Source: Serinus canaria
Taxonomy: Eukaryota > Chordata > Aves > Passeriformes > Fringillidae
Reading direction: 5' to 3'
Assembly: GCF_022539315.1 (NCBI RefSeq)
Contig: NC_066323.1
Span: 10,901,219 to 10,965,218, forward strand
Length of the DNA stretch: 64,000 bases
This document shows, piece by piece, positions 43,701 through 58,700 of the stretch; the first letter of the stretch is position 1; every line of letters begins with the position of its first letter. The notes under the pieces are model-generated. The model made no database searches. It saw only the letters and a program-made list of their open reading frames with translations, and was not told the DNA's origin. Position numbers and translations under genes: made by a program.

Positions 43701-46700
43701 GATTGCTATTGGAGATGGGGGTGGGGTAAGGGAGTGTACATACAGCGCAAATCTCTTGAGATGCAGGCTCCATGCCCCAGCAGTTTTCTGAGTGGGTGGA
43801 TGTTTTGAGTTGCACTTGATAAAAGACTGTTTTTCTATTACCCCTCCCTTGCACCAATTTAAATGAGTGGTGGTGGGTTTAAAGCTGGGTTTAAAGGTGC
43901 CATGACATTCAGTCTGTAAAAGAAACACAAAAAAACCTTCCAGAAAAGGGGTATCCCATGATCCATGGGGCACAGCTAGCTAAAGGTGTGTCTTACAGTT
44001 ACAGTGGTGCTCATGAGGCCTGTATGGGCCAAGGATTTTGACCTCTCCTGGTGAAGGCAACTCCTGCCCTGCTCTCCAGGGATGTGTAACGGTAGTTTGC
44101 CTTTGGGGTGAAGGGTAAAGCACAGCTGTTGGAGTCAAGTGTTGTTTGTTTTGCTGTGGTCCATGGCTGGGAGGTAGTAGTTAAAACTGTCTTCTAGGAA
44201 AACTCCCTGCCTTTATTGTTGGTTGTTCCTTTTGCACATGTGGTATTAGCTGAGTCAACCGAAGCTGTGTCAAATGCTGGACAGGATGAACTACACAAAC
44301 AGCTTTTGTTCTCACTGATAGTTGAGATTATCTTCTTCCATGCACAGACTCAGTTACAATCTCAGATGTTGTGAGTGAAGTGTTTGGCTGCCTGAGGTCT
44401 GCTGTTTGACTGTGATGTCAAACCAGCCAAGCCATTCCTGCCTTGAAGTTTTTGTAGTAGGGATCCACCTGGGGGTTACTGGTGGGTCCACAATGCAATG
44501 GCTGAGGTCACTGGTGGTCTTTTGGGTGTAGGCAGTCCTGGGCAGGTGGATGGACATTGGGGCAATCAAGAAATTTCTATAGAGATGAGTGTTCTGAGCC
44601 TGGCAGGTAATGACTTGCTGACATTAACATATATCATATCTGCTCTCTGCTTTAAAGTGTTAATATATTCTATGTGTTGAGCCCCTGCAATAGAAAGCAG
44701 CAGCTGTAACAGCAATGTTGGCTGTAGGACTTGGAAGTAGTGGACAGTTCTTGTGACTCAGGGTACTCTGTATCTGGGGACCCAACTGGACATGTCTGAA
44801 AAGGGTGAACTTTCAAAGCATGGGTGTCATTACTTCTTAAGGCTCAATGCCATTTTTAGGTACATCTGAAAGTCTTGGCACAGAGTAGCTGGAAAACTGC
44901 CCAGTGGAAAAGGACCTGGGGGTGCTGGTCAGTAGCCTGCTAAACGTGAGCCAGTGTGTGCCCATGTGGCCAAGAAGGCCAGTGCCATCCTGACCTGGAT
45001 CAGCAATGGTGTGGCCAGTGACCATGACCCTGTACTGGACACTGGTGAGGCTGCACCTCGAATCCTGTGCTCAGTTCTGGGTCTCTCACTACAACACAGA
45101 CACTGAGGTGCTGCATGAGTGCAGAGGAGGGCAGTGAAGCTGGGAAGAGTCTGGAGCACAAGTCCTTGAGGAGCTGGGGGTGTTTAGCCTGGAGAAGAAG
45201 AGGCTCAAGAGAGACCTTACTGCTCTCTACAAGTCCCTGGCAGGAGGTTGCAGCCAGGTGGCCATGGGCTTCTTCTTCCAAGTACCAGGTGATGGAACAA
45301 GAGGAATTGGCCCAAGTTCTGTCAGAGGACGTTTATATGGGATGTTAAAAAAAACCATCTTCAGCATAAGGATGACCAGTGGTTGAAACAGGAAAGTATT
45401 TGGGTCACCATTCTTGGAGATGCTAAAAAGACGTGTATATGTGGCACTAAGGGGTATGCTTTAGTGGTGAGCTTGGCAGTGCCAGATCAGTGGTCATACT
45501 TGATGACTTAACGGTTTTTTTCAACCTAAGTTATTCTAGGATTTTGTGATTGAGATGCACCAAGTCAGCATTTTCTTCTGGATGCCAAAGAGATGGTCTT
45601 TATATTCTCAACCTGTGGGGTGTGTTTTAAGCTTTGGGAATAAGATTTGCTCTTATTTAGGAACATTGCAGATTGAACCAGGTATGGTGGAATTATCCAG
45701 TGATGAAAAACATGGCAGCCTTCTGTAGAAAAGCAGAATGATAAATCTTATCAAATTTAGTAGCTGGGGCTTGCTCAAAGGATAACCTTTTAAGGTGCCT
45801 TGTGCAATTTTTCCTCTATCTTGAGTATCTCCAGCTTCCTGTTTACACTGCAAGCACATCACCTTCTGCTTTGAGGCCTTTAGCAGATACTCTCTCTCTT
45901 TGGGACTGGTCTGTGGTACAGTGTGCAGGCTTCTTTACAGAAGTGAGACTGCCAAAATAGTAGCCTCAGAGAAGGCACTTTGTGAATGTTGATGATTTCT
46001 GTCCCAAGGCAAGTTAAAAGAATATAATAAAGTTCTGAGGGTTTGATTCCAAAAGGCATTGTCTTCCTTCTTAAAGCACTGTTAGGCAGGTGAGAGCTCA
46101 ATGTTGGAGAATGGTGCAGACAGAGCACAAAAATCTTATGGCCTTGACCTCAAGGCATTTAGCTTAGAGCAGAGAGGATACCTTCCCAAATCCCAAGATG
46201 TTCTTAGCTTCCAGGCCAAGACTGCTAGTAAAAAACCATTGTGATTTGGTGATTCATTTACTTTTAATTATTATTATTTTGCATGTTTACATTTTTGAGA
46301 AATAGGCTGAGACCCCTCAGTTTGGTTCCTCACAGAGTCACCCAGTCTCCTTGTGCTGCCTCATAGCTCCCAGCTATGTGTGATGCTCTGGTGCTGTGGC
46401 TCAGAAGCAGAAATTGTTCCCTTTCTCAGACTGCCCAGACCTGCCCTCGGTCTGGGATCCACTTTCTCCCTGCATGATTTTCTGATTTCCTTGGCATGAT
46501 GAGCCCTGGTGAGCAAGGCCCTAGGAATGTCATCTGTATAACTGCAGCAGCCAGACATGTCCTAGCCAGCCTCTGTCAGCACCCATGTGTGGTAGCAGCA
46601 GCTCCTGGTGCGATGGGAGAGGCAGGGCAGAAATGGGAATTGCTGAGGCTGGGCCGTGTATCTCACAGAGCAGCATTGCTGGGACTGGGAAGAAAACATC

Positions 46701-49700
46701 CCAGTTGCATGTTTTATCTGGAAGCTGCCCCCAGGGCAGTCCTTCACCTCCAGCTGGGTGGCTGCTTGGTCAGGTTGGCTTTGTTTCAAGGAAATAATTC
46801 CCAGATTTTGAAGGCTTATCTGGCTTGGAGTGGCCTGACCAGTCCCTGCTGGTAAGAGTCTCTAAGAAATCCCAACTTGCTTTCTAATCTGCAGAATTCT
46901 ACATAACTCAGGCATCCTTCTGAGACTGCTGGCTTGTAAAAGGCTGCATTTGATACTTGCCATTAATTTATCAGCTCTGTAGGTCCTAAAACTGATTTTT
47001 AGCTGATGATACTGCTTTTTCATGTTACTTTTGTCTTTCCTCTCCCTCCTGTCGTTTAGATTAGAATTCAAGAACTGCAGATGCTCTAAACTAAGCATGA
47101 CTCACACCTAGTTTGTTTTGTGAATTACCCAGCACACAGTGCTGTCGGGAAAATGCTGGGAGTGGAGGGGGTGGGGAGCGGGAGATGGTTTTTACAACCC
47201 AAAAGGAAATGCTCGGAACATGCATCTGTGGTCCCTGGGTCATTGAACTGGCATGTGTCCTGGACACATTACATGGGCCACTTGAACTAAGGGGGCCCTT
47301 GGGACCCACAGTGGATGTCAAAACATGATCTAAGACTTCAGGCAGAAGTGAGGGGGGAGTTTTGCTGCGAACCTTGCTTGAAAAGCCAGTAGGGGCTGAC
47401 CTCTTGTTGAGAAAGTGCACCACAGCACCCATTTCTGGGTGTTACCTCTCTCTTTGTCATACGCCTGAATATCACTAGCAACATCTAAGGCTGCCTTTGC
47501 TCCTCTCTTGTGATTATCTCAATCTGTTTGAAACAGTTTGGGATGTTAAAAACGCTGAGCTGTGGAGCTGAGGTAATGCTGGAGAAAGTTAGTTATATGG
47601 GTGGCAGAATATAAAATGGAAGAGGTTATTTAATGAAATTTTGCTGAGCTGTTGTACCTAAGGACTTTCTTATGTCAGCCATAAATGCAGGGCTGCAGCC
47701 ACGTTTCCAAGAGCCTCAGATGCACCAATGCACAAAAAGCATATTTCCAGTGAGAGCTACCAGAGGACCTGTGCTTGGAGCTTGCAGAGAGGCTCTCGGG
47801 GATTCCTCAAGACAAGTGAGCTCCCTCTTCCATGCATGGATTTTGGATCCTGTCACTGTGAGGTTGATGCTTCTGCCTTCATCCTCCTCAGCTGGCACCT
47901 CTGCTGGCCATAGCAGCCATTTGGATTCCTGGGCAGGCATTTCTTTATTGACAGCTGTGCCAGAGTGTTTTCCGGGTCTTCTCCCTGCTGTGCCAAGGTA
48001 GATTGGCTCAATCAGACTTTGTAAACCTGTTGTGAATGTTCCACGCTTCGCTGGACTTGCCAATTGCAGCTGCTCTGATTGCACCCCTGCTCCTTGTTTG
48101 ACTGCCTGGTGGCTCCCAGCCAGGGCCCAGGGATGGGAAGTCAAGTTAATTTGCAACAGTGAAGGTAATGTTAATCTCACCTTTCATTTTTTAGACATAC
48201 AGTTAGGGAGCAAGGAAATGGATTTATTTTCCCTTAAATACAAAGCCTGTCAGAGAGGAGAAATTGAGTCTTTTGTCCTTGGGGCCATCCTATTTCTCAG
48301 CACAAACCCAGTGTACATAGTACCTAGTAATGTTTGTGCTGTACCCTGCTGAGACTGGGCAGGGAGTGAGAACTAGTGCTGATGAAACTTCATTTCAGAC
48401 CATGCCTGGCCAGTCCGCATCTCCAGTAATTTCATAGTTAGCCTCATTGTTGGATGTGAGTCTTCAAGGATTGGTTTCCTTGGCCTCACTTGCAGCTGCT
48501 GTCATGCTTGGCTCGGTGCCACGGGTACTGGGTCTAATTGTGAGGGAATGTTCTGCACTGCCATCAGCCCCAAATCTGCTAGGGAGGTGCAGGTGTCCCC
48601 ATCCTTTGCCACCTGGCTGTCTGACAGTGCTTCGTTGTGTTCGTAATGGGATGTTCTCATCTGCCTTAGCACGTTGTTCTCAGGCTGACGGGACTTGAGG
48701 ATAATGTGCTCAGATGAGTTGGAGGCAGCCAGCCCAGCCAAGTTTCTGACAGTGACGAAAGGTCGTCTTGTGCTGCCTGCCCTGCCAGCAGCCACAGCAG
48801 CACAAAGAGAGGGCTGTGTGCTCAAGCTGTCTGCTTGAGTTTGTAACAGGAGAGTGTGTGCAGCCAAAAGGCTTCTTCAGCAATGCTCAAATAATTCCAA
48901 ATGTGTGAACAAAGCCAAGGCTTTTTGCTGTCCCACCAGTCCGCTCCATGCTGTGTCTGTCCTCTGTGAGATGGGAGCACCAGGGAACCCAGACACTGAG
49001 AAGTTTCCAGTATGCATATCACTGGTAACTGTCCAGCTTCCCTCTTTCTGTACTGGTGGGTCAATATCACTGGTTTAAGACCCTGCTCCTTTATTAATGT
49101 CTAAGCCCTGCAGCTTGGTGGCTCATCCCAGAGCAGCTTTTCCTATTTGTTTTGTCAGTGTTGTGTGGATGTGGGACAGGCGGTGGCTGGGCACAGCCCC
49201 AGGTCTGGGTGCTGTGTGGCCATGTTAGGGATAGCACTGGACCTAGGTGGTTTTGGGTCAGGAACTGGAAGTTGCACCAGGGAAGATGCTACTCTGGCCT
49301 AAATGTGCTTCTTGGCCCAGTCACTGAGCTTCTAAACAGGAGCCTTTGTCCCTGCTTTATGTCTGTGACATCCAGCAGCTTTCAGCTGTAGCCTGTAAGA
49401 ACTGAGAATTTAAGGAGTTTGTTTTGCTTGTTTGTTTGGAGACCCATGGACTGCTTCCAGCACTTCTCTGGTGGAGCAGCTAGAAGAAGCAGGCCTGTGC
49501 AACAAGTCTGTATGGACTTTGCCTTTTTGAGTCTATGCTTTCTTTAGGAAGTCTTTATTGGCCTGTCAATCCAAAATGGTTAAACAATCATTGCTGCATT
49601 GTAGGAATAAAGTTCAGTGATAGAGGTGAGACTTTTCTGGGGTTGGTGCAAGACTGTCAAAAGACAAGGAGCAGTATCCTACCATAGCTCTCCCACTTTC

Positions 49701-52700
49701 TTGCACGTGTGCCAAGCATGTATTTGTAACGTGTGTTTTTGCAAACAGAGAAGTGTGTCTGGGTGTGGTTAGAATGGAGTAAAAAAAAAAAAACAAAAAC
49801 AAAGCTAAAGTCCTCCTATGCTTGTGTGCCTCTCTGGGGAGGATGGAGCAAAGGTCTGCTAGCACCGTCAGCACCGTGACTGACTAACAAGTCAGAACTC
49901 TTGAATACCACAGGGACCAGAGCAGTGTGTGAGCCTGTGCAGGATGGCTTTGGGAAGGGCTAGAATGTACTTTTTAAAGCATTTCTTGTAGCAGTGATCC
50001 TTATACAAAAAATGTGTAGCTCTGAAATGTTCATCCTTGGTCCTCAGAGACCTATTGCAGTTAAAAGCAACACCTCCCTCCCATCCTCCCATTCTCTGTT
50101 TTGTTTGCTTGTTTTTTAAACAGTCAAGCAAGTGCTGCTTCTGGAATACACAGCACTAATAACAGCCCTAGATTTGGGCAGACTGGCTCTGTGCTGAGGT
50201 GTCTTTGATCAGCTCTGAACTCATGGTAAGGCTCAAACCTCTGAGATGGATGTGTTGGATGGTTCTTCCAGCAAGCCAGATGATGCTTCTTGTGAGCAGA
50301 AGGTGACTGTTCCACAATTGTTCTAGGAAGCTGAAACAGTATTAGGGATCACAGAATTAGTCTCTAGGGCAAGATTCCCTTGCCCTATCCTGTAAAAAGC
50401 AAGTGTTGGTGACCACCAAGCACTCTGAGTTTGTCACCTGGGAGTAGTACTGCTGCCTGTTACTCAGCTGTGGCTTTTGCAGATCTGTGGCTCAAGGCAA
50501 CATTTCTTTCTTTGCACAGAAATGGCCACTGGAAGCATTTCAATGCTATTGAGTTTCATATCATCTTTCCTTTTTAAAAAGAAGTTGCAATGAAAAAAAG
50601 CAACAGTAAAACCTTAATTACACCATCCAGATTTATTCATGCTTAAAGTGGGCCACTGTGGGATCATATAACTGTAACCTTTGTCCTCATCTCCACCCTG
50701 CTGCGTGTCACTGTCCTTCACTGAAGTGTTGCTCTGGCTGTTAAGAGCTTTTGTCATCTTAAAACACCTTTCAATGGAGACTGAACCAAAAACTCCATTG
50801 ACTATGGTAAAGCATTATCTGATCTCTTGGTACAGACAACTAGAAACTGTTCCAGGTATTTTGTGAGGATACCTGGTTGTGGAGTAATGTCTTGATGCTT
50901 CTCTAGTGGAGCATGTGCATCTGTGAGAAAAGGGAAGGCTTGTGGGATTGTGGCTTAGGAAATGCAGCTACTTTCTCATTTCCTTTGTGACAGTGGAAAT
51001 GTTTTATCTTTTTTAACTCTGAACCCTTTCACAAACAGGATCCTCATAAATTCCCCTTGTACTTTTGATGCATTCTGGGGGTTTTGGGGTTATTTTCAGT
51101 TTATCTTTTAAGGTGTGCCTGTGATCTGCTAAAGAGAAATCTTGGTCTTCCCCAGAGGTTTTGCCAGTGGAGTGCAGCTGGAGGAGTTTGTACTTCCCTC
51201 TGTGGCTTCAGAAGCACCTTGTAGTCCTCTGCTTTGTGATGTGGTTCAAGTGGGAGATATTCCCCTCTTTGGACGCTGTTAAGATTCTTAGCTTGTCACA
51301 TTGAGGGAAAAATAAATGGCAGACCTCTCTAGTGCAAATTTTTTGGTACCACTGCCTAAAACTCCCCTCAAAGCAGGCAGAAACCCCAGGTCTGGCAGAT
51401 CTGTAAAAAGGGGCCCCATTCTGCAGTCTGGGGTGACAGGTCACTGTCTGCCTTTTGTTCACAGAGAAGCTGACGTGAACCTGCCACCAAAAGGCTGAGC
51501 CTGATGCTGTGTGTCTGTCCCTGTCCCAGTATGTATGTGGCTTGTGTTTTGTTGCCCTACTGCCTATAATAACAAGTTAAAAATATACTCTGGTGTTTTT
51601 CTACAGTGTAGGTAGAGCATTCCTTTGAAAGTTCAAGTGGGAAAGTGATAGGCATTGGCAAAAATCTGCTGCTTTTAAACTGGTGCCAAAGGGAGTTTGT
51701 CTGTTTCCCATTTCACTTGTCTCAAGGTAATTTTCAGCATCTTTTGAAGAAGCTGTAGTTATTCCTGCCCATAATGCTGTGATTGATCCCATACCTGGGT
51801 TCTAGGTGCAAATCCAGCATCTGCTTTTAGACAGTCAGTGAAGCTTACAAGAAACAACTGAAAATGATACCTGAGCTGGTAGAAATGCCTTGAGCGAAAT
51901 GCAATGAGAGCCATGGAGCTCAGTCTGCTCAGCTTTGGAGAGATGCCAGTGTGCACCTACCCTTTGTGCCATGAAAATACTATTCTCAGACTCTAACCTG
52001 GCACAGAAAGTCACAGTAAACACAAATGGTTGCCCTTGGTTTTAGCTGAATGCAGTCAGTATGGGCATTGGTAAAAATATATAATATATATTCTGTTTGA
52101 ATGGAATGCAGAGGTTTGTACATAAGGTCTGATCCAGTGGTAGCATGGACTATTGTGTTCTTGAAGTGGAGGTCAAGGGGAGAGTGGAGAAGGAATTTTA
52201 TGCCAACAAGGACAAAGAAATAAACGCACACAGAAATAGACATGATGATAGGCGTCAGGGAAAAACCACAATTCCAGACCTTGGCTAGTAGAAACTGTCA
52301 GAAGTTCATATGCTCTCCTGACTGCCATAGCTCGTTTGATGCTTTTTTGGTTTGTTTTTAGTTTTTCTGGTGCTAATTCTCTTTACTTTGTTTCCCTGTT
52401 CAGTGTGTCGAGACTTCGCTATTCTGGAAGATCATACCTTGGCCCATAATTTACAGGAACAAGAGAGTAAGTAGCAACAATCTTCAGAGCAAACTGAAGC
52501 AAGCTTGTCCCAACAGATATCTGGCTTTATTTGATTTTGCTAAGAAAAATGCTTCCTGCTTTTATTTAATTTTTTTTCTTTTAATGCAATGCAGTTTATT
52601 ATTGCTGTCTTCACTATCCTCTAACACTGCACTTCACTCTGCTCCAGCTCACATTGTACCCCAGAGATAGTTGCATTTTGTATTTCAATTTTGTGCTCTC

Positions 52701-55700
52701 CTTTAGAGTTGAGTTTGTTTATGCCATTTATGATAAAATTGCATGTAGGAGTGCACTTGGGGTTTTGTTGCTGTGCAAGGTTTTTAGAAATGACTAGCAA
52801 TTTTGGAAGCTTCAAGTTTTATAGTCTGACCTAAAGTACAACCAGGAGAGGTCTGTTTGTTTACTTATTTCAGAATTACCAGTGTCTGCCTTTTGAAAGG
52901 AGTCTTCCTTTTCAGACATTTTGAGGTAGGGCAGCTTTACACTTGAAGAGTTTATTAAGGAGGAAAAAAAGGACAGCCAGAAACTTCAGAGTGACTGGTG
53001 CTTTTTTTTTTAATTTTTTTTTTTTTTTACATGCTCATCTGTTAGTTTGGGTATGTTTATGTTGCAATTTCAGGTGTGGTGGCCTCTCTAATCAGCTTCT
53101 CACGGATTTGGTATCTGCCAGTATCAGGTGCTAATGCCATTCCTGGTGCTTCACCAAGGGTGCAGCTGCTCATGCCCTTGGTGCTGGAACCTGAGACCAT
53201 TGAATTAAAGAGGACTCTGGGCTGTAGCTCATGTAGCCATTTTTTCTGGCAGGCAATATCCATGTATGGTAAAGGACTCACTGGAGCACTAAGTTGCTCT
53301 GTTGCTAAATATAAAGGTTGGGAGATTTTTGGAACTGATTCTGCTGAGAGAGAGAGGAATTTTCTTTTGTAGAGGTTATTGAGAACAAATTAGAAAAGTA
53401 TCCATAATAAGTGATTTAGGTTCAGCTCATCCTCACTGGCCTCTGGTGGTCCCTCCCAGACCCACTTCGTTTGTCTATGGTGATTTTCTGTGGTCAGAAA
53501 ATGAAATTCAAAGCCTAAAAACCATTCCCTGGATGTGTTTAGGATACTCAGAACTTGTTTTACTCAGACCCGTATACAGCCCCCTCAGTGCTGAAAAGAG
53601 GCAATCTCAAGCTGCTAGCATAATTTCAGTTCAGGACTTTCCCACCTTTAGAGAGATTGCTTGGTGTTTTCCTGCCAAGATCTGTCTTCCTTTCTGGGCT
53701 AGAATCTCCCTCCCACTTGGTTTATCTTGTTCACTCAGTGAAGTTCTGCAGCCTGATTTGAGGGTTCTTGTCTGTGTTTATTTCCAGTTGAGCATCACTT
53801 GGCCACAAATGTTCAGCGTAATCGTCTGGTGCAACATGACTTGCAGATGGCCAAGCAACTGCAAGAAGAGGAGGATAAGAAAGCCCGTGCTCAGATCCAG
53901 AAACACCAAAAAGACTTGTGAGTTTGTGCTGGAGATCTTGGAATGGGAATGCTAGTCCCATTTGGTCAGAGCACTAATATCAGCTGCTTTGAGTTGTCAG
54001 TGTGTTGGGTTCATCAGCCTTTTGCTTTTGTTTCTTTTTTTCTTTGGCTGTCTGCTGCTGTAAAAGTAGCAATACCAGGCTCTGGCACAGAGAATTGAGA
54101 GCACTGTGGGAGCAGGTGGTCCTGCAGCCCATCCTGCCTTAGATACTGTTGCCTGTCCATGAGAAAGAGCCTTCCCATTCTACTTCTTGTTGTGAAAATG
54201 GGGTAACTTGGCCTCTTGTGTTGACCATGTTCCTGGCTGAAGTTTGAGAGTGAAGGAACTGTGCCACAGAAATACCCAGTGCTACAGGGAATCTCTCTCT
54301 TGTGGAAATTGCAGATATTGGTGTGTTTGCCCTGTGCCTGGTGAATGCTTTTGAGGAGCTGGGTGTGATGCTTTTGGTGTCCTGCTGCACTGACAGCCCC
54401 TGTTTGTGCTTGCAGCTATTCAGTATGAAGTGACCTGGGAAGGGGAATTGCTGCTCCAGGGTGGCTTGATGGGGTGGGTGTTGGGGGACAGGCCTTCTCT
54501 TGCAGTCACTGACTTCTGCAGTAGCTGTGGGAGGCTGTTTAATGACTGATCCAGTTTGCTCTGCAGGTTTGCTCAGTCCCCACACATCACGTCTTAACCC
54601 TGTGGTCTGTGGTTTGGCTCTCTGTGTGCCATGGCTCTCAGCTGTGGAGCTGGTGTAGAAGTGAAACATGGCAGTGCAGGGCAAAACCAGCTGTGCTTTC
54701 CAGTCCAGAGTGGATTTGCAGGGTACCGGATGTAACAGATGGTTCATGGGACAGGGCTCAGCCAGATCTCACTTATGAGAGGTGGGTGGGTGGGGGTCCC
54801 TGCAAATACAAGGTCTGCAAGGCAGGATGCATCTCCCAGCAGCTATGCTGCCTCCTGACTTTTGTTGAGTTCTGGAATGCCACCCATCAGGTGCAGTTGG
54901 TGGTGGATCACAGAGCCTGGAGGCTCATCTGACAGGACCAGTGACAGAGCAGAAGAGCTCTGTGTTGCAGATGTGGGAGATACAGTACTGGCTTCAAAGC
55001 AGCAGCTCATGAAAGCTTTGAAGCTGGGGCGTGACAGATCAGCCACTGTTTTCAACGTTCCCAGCACACTGGGACAGACCTTGTGTACATATGTATCTCT
55101 CAAGTGCTTTTTTTCAATAGTTTTATTTCTTTATTACCAATTAGAGATGTGAGTGAGTAAATGACAACATAAAAAATGATTTTGTATGGCAAACATGATT
55201 CTCCTTTGTTACTTGCTGGGAGCTGCAAACAATTTTCTTGTTGTAGGACTCTGCAAAATGGGATTTACAAACTTTGTGAGCCAAAGCATGGGCAGAACTG
55301 ATGATGTAAAATGTTATGTCAGCAGCAGTTCTGCTTCTGAGAGCAGGAGCTCTTTTGCAAGAGTAGTAAAAGAACTTGGAGGTATCCTTTTGTAATTGGA
55401 TCTTTGTACATTCCCACTATCTCTTCCTTGTCCAAGTGTAGCATGTTCCGGCAACAAAATAATCCCTGCTGTTGTTGCTTTCTGTGTCATGTAGCAGGAT
55501 AGTTTGATACTACAAGGTGGTGGGAGGAATAGGAGGGCAGAACTAAGGGGTCTTTGGAAACAGGAAACAAAAAAGCTCTTCAAATTTATTTGCTTTCTTC
55601 TCTCTTTCAAATCCTAATTTCTCTCAAAGACTTTGTGAAGATAAATGAGAGAACAGAAACATCTCTTTTTAAGAATTCAGGGAAGCATCAAACCTGATTT

Positions 55701-58700
55701 TCATGCTTCTTTAAAAGCATCTCTTGCATCTAGCTGAGCAGCCTGCACACTGCTAAGCATAGTGGCAAGATTACTAAAATAAAATAGTGTGAAAATATGT
55801 TCTTTCCCTGTTTTGCTTTCAGTGTGTGATAGTTCTGTTGCACTGATGTGAACAGTTCCTTTGAACAGTTCCCTTAAACAATCTCCTTTTTTCTCCTCAT
55901 CTGACAACAACTAGTATCTGCAGTCACTGTGAATGGGAGGGAGCTTTCTGATCACACAAACTTTTAGGTTTTTTCCTCTATTTTGTAAACTGATGTAGAA
56001 TTTTCCTGACTTTCTTAACACTCCTGGCTGCCCAGGAGTGAAGGACACATGAGTCGGATGGTTTCAGGAATGGTGATGTTATGTTGCTCGGGCTGATTTC
56101 TGGGGTCTAATTGGCACTAGAGCTCACATGAAGGGCAAGAAGAGCTGTCAAAGCTCTTGAACCTATTTTCTTCTGCTCACACAAGTTAATACATTAGTTT
56201 ATGTTGACTAAGTAATCAAGTCTCAGTATTTAATTACTGCTGGGCAATAAACCTTCAAATCTAATCCTCTATAACTGTTCTTAGGAATTGATATGGTGTA
56301 TTCCAAGATGTGTCATCAGAAAGCAGAAAATGCTTTTGTGTTTGCAATACTTCTGGTGTTCCTTGCTGGTAACAGAGAGGCAATGACCTTGTTGCCTTGG
56401 CTCTGAAAGATGATTAGTTGTTTTTCTGTCCTGTTTGTTTGCAATAGGATGTATTTTAAGCATTTAGCAAGTCAGTTTGTGCTGATGAACTTGGCACCTT
56501 AGCTCTGCTCACAGGTGCCAGGGGAACTGGAGACGTGCAATGCCTTGCTGTGTCTGACCTTTCTAACTTATTTTCTACCTAGTTTCATGTCCTCAGAGCC
56601 TGGGGTTGTAAAGGATCCACTACCAGGCTCACTGACAGCCTGCTCACTAGGATTTGCTTATTCAACTATTGTTTTCCTGGGAGCTGTCGTTCTCTGCTGG
56701 TGTCAGGTTTGCCAAAGTCTCTTTTTAAAAAGCAAGTTCAAGAACTAGATTTGCTGCTGTGTGAACTCTTGTGGCTCTGAACAGATCTGTCCCCCAGAGT
56801 CAAATGAAACACACACAGGCACACACAAAAATTGCCAGGTTTTATTACCTGGATGAAAGAAACTTGTGTCCAGCCAAACTTCCCACGTCTCAATTGCTCT
56901 GATCTCTCCCTGTCCCCAGTGAATGCAGTCTTGTGTTCCTCCATCCACCCTGGCACTGTGGCAGTGGCTTCTTCCCCCTTGTTTTGACACATGTTGCTCC
57001 CTTGTCTTTGGGCACTGGTCCTGCTTTTGTATGTTGTCCCACCTCAGTGGCATTTCTCATTCATTACTGAAATGCCACCTCCAGCTCCACTTGGCTTATG
57101 TACCATATTCTTGTACTTCCTTCTCCTTGGCTTACATGTGAAAGCCAGTTCCCAGAAGTGCCTGCATTAACCATACCCCTGAACCTCTCCTTAGATAACA
57201 CATGGACAAAAACTCAGCAGAATTAGGCTGTTTGCAGACTCATGAGCACTACCTTGGCCTGCCCTATTTTGTGGTACTTATCTCCCTTCTTAGCAATCTG
57301 CCCATGAATCTCTTTTACATTTTACTCTGTGGATGTTTTGGGAAGTATTTTCTAAATTTGGCTGCCAGTAAGTACAGGGAGTCCTGGTCCCTGGTGAGGA
57401 TTCATAGCTCTGCACTAACACTGAGTAATAATTCTTTTGTGTAAATTGGGTGGATTTTTTTTTTAGCTCTTTTATCCCTTTCTCCAGGCTGACTGATGCC
57501 TGTGACTGCAGCTGCCTATAATCCCTGTCTCCTTGCCTTCTAGGGAACGCCAGGACTGTGAGATTGCTCAGGAAATCCAAGTGAAGCTTGCGTTTGAAGC
57601 AGAGGAGCGCCGCAGGCAAGAGGAAAAAGACGAGGTAACCTTTAAAGATGCAGGGATGGCAGGGCTATTTGTAGCAGCCTTTTCAGGGCAGACATTTCTT
57701 GGCCAGTAGCCACAGGAGTTGGCTTGCATGGTGGAAGTCCTGGTCATGACAGATCTCTGTATGCAGAGAGATTTTGGGGAGTCCTGTTACAGGAACAAGA
57801 TACAGTCATAGTCCTCACACTCAAGGGTCATAAGGGTTGTTGATGACAGTGGCCTTGCTAATGAAGAGGTCAAGTAATAGGTAAGTCTTGCTGAGGTGTT
57901 TATTGCCCTGTTGGAGGAAGTTGTAATTGTTTATACACTCTAAGACCTGCTTGCTTTCTCAAATGCAAGAAGACAAGTACTGCTCTTGGGAGAATCCTGG
58001 GCCATTATTTCTTTGTCTTTAATGCAAAGATTTCAGATGGACTCTCAGCCCAGCCATCTGTTTCTGGCTTCTCCATTTTTCAATTTAGTATTTCACAGCC
58101 TGAACACCCTGTTACAGTTTCTTGCTGTAAGGAATCTGTAAGCAGATTCCTTTTGTGACTTCAGAATGTTTCTCTGCTCCTTTTGCTTGAGAGTGGGTGT
58201 GTGGTTTGTTCATAGTGTACAAACGGTTTTGCTTATTGGTCACCTCAATGGATCAGTCTGTCAGATTGAGTTTTCAAGAAACCCACAGAGTAGAGGAACA
58301 CCTGTGAGAACCTGGAGTTTCAGATGATTTCCTGAGAAGCCTGAGTTGTCTCGAGATGTTCAAGAGGCACCTGGTGGCATTCTCTGTATCAGGAAGAGCT
58401 TGAACATACGGTTGTATTTCCTGGCAGAGCCTGAAATAAGAATCTGCCCTTAACTGACAGATGCATTGGGTTTTTTTGCAAGTCTTCATTTTCTTATTCT
58501 ACCATTAATTCCAAGCAAGTACTGAAAGGCTGCCCAGACAGATGGGAAGGGCTTGGCTTCCAAGAGGAGCTTGTGCTAACAGGGTGGGAGGAACACTTTG
58601 GCTACAGGATTTCTGCTTAAAAGGTAGTAATCTGTCATATTTTTATCAGGAAGGTGAAGGAGATGCAAAACTAATGTTGACTTGTGGAATTGCACCTTTC

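Larger units (their letters stand above)
34723..52403 (+). other. CCDC50 intron 1 (17.7 kb)
   Basis: The GT-AG intron ends at ccctgttcag. It contains a CR1 LINE fragment at 44884-45555 and T- or A-runs at about 35905-35920 and 49781-49792. I saw no other convincing coding exon on either strand. Confidence 0.75.

Noticed and set aside
53446..53955. + strand open frame of about 169 codons across CCDC50 exon 3
   Set aside because: It reads exon 3 in the wrong frame; the true frame gives the conserved coiled coil.
54139..54747. - strand open frame of about 202 codons in CCDC50 intron 3
   Set aside because: No domain or splice support; likely chance.
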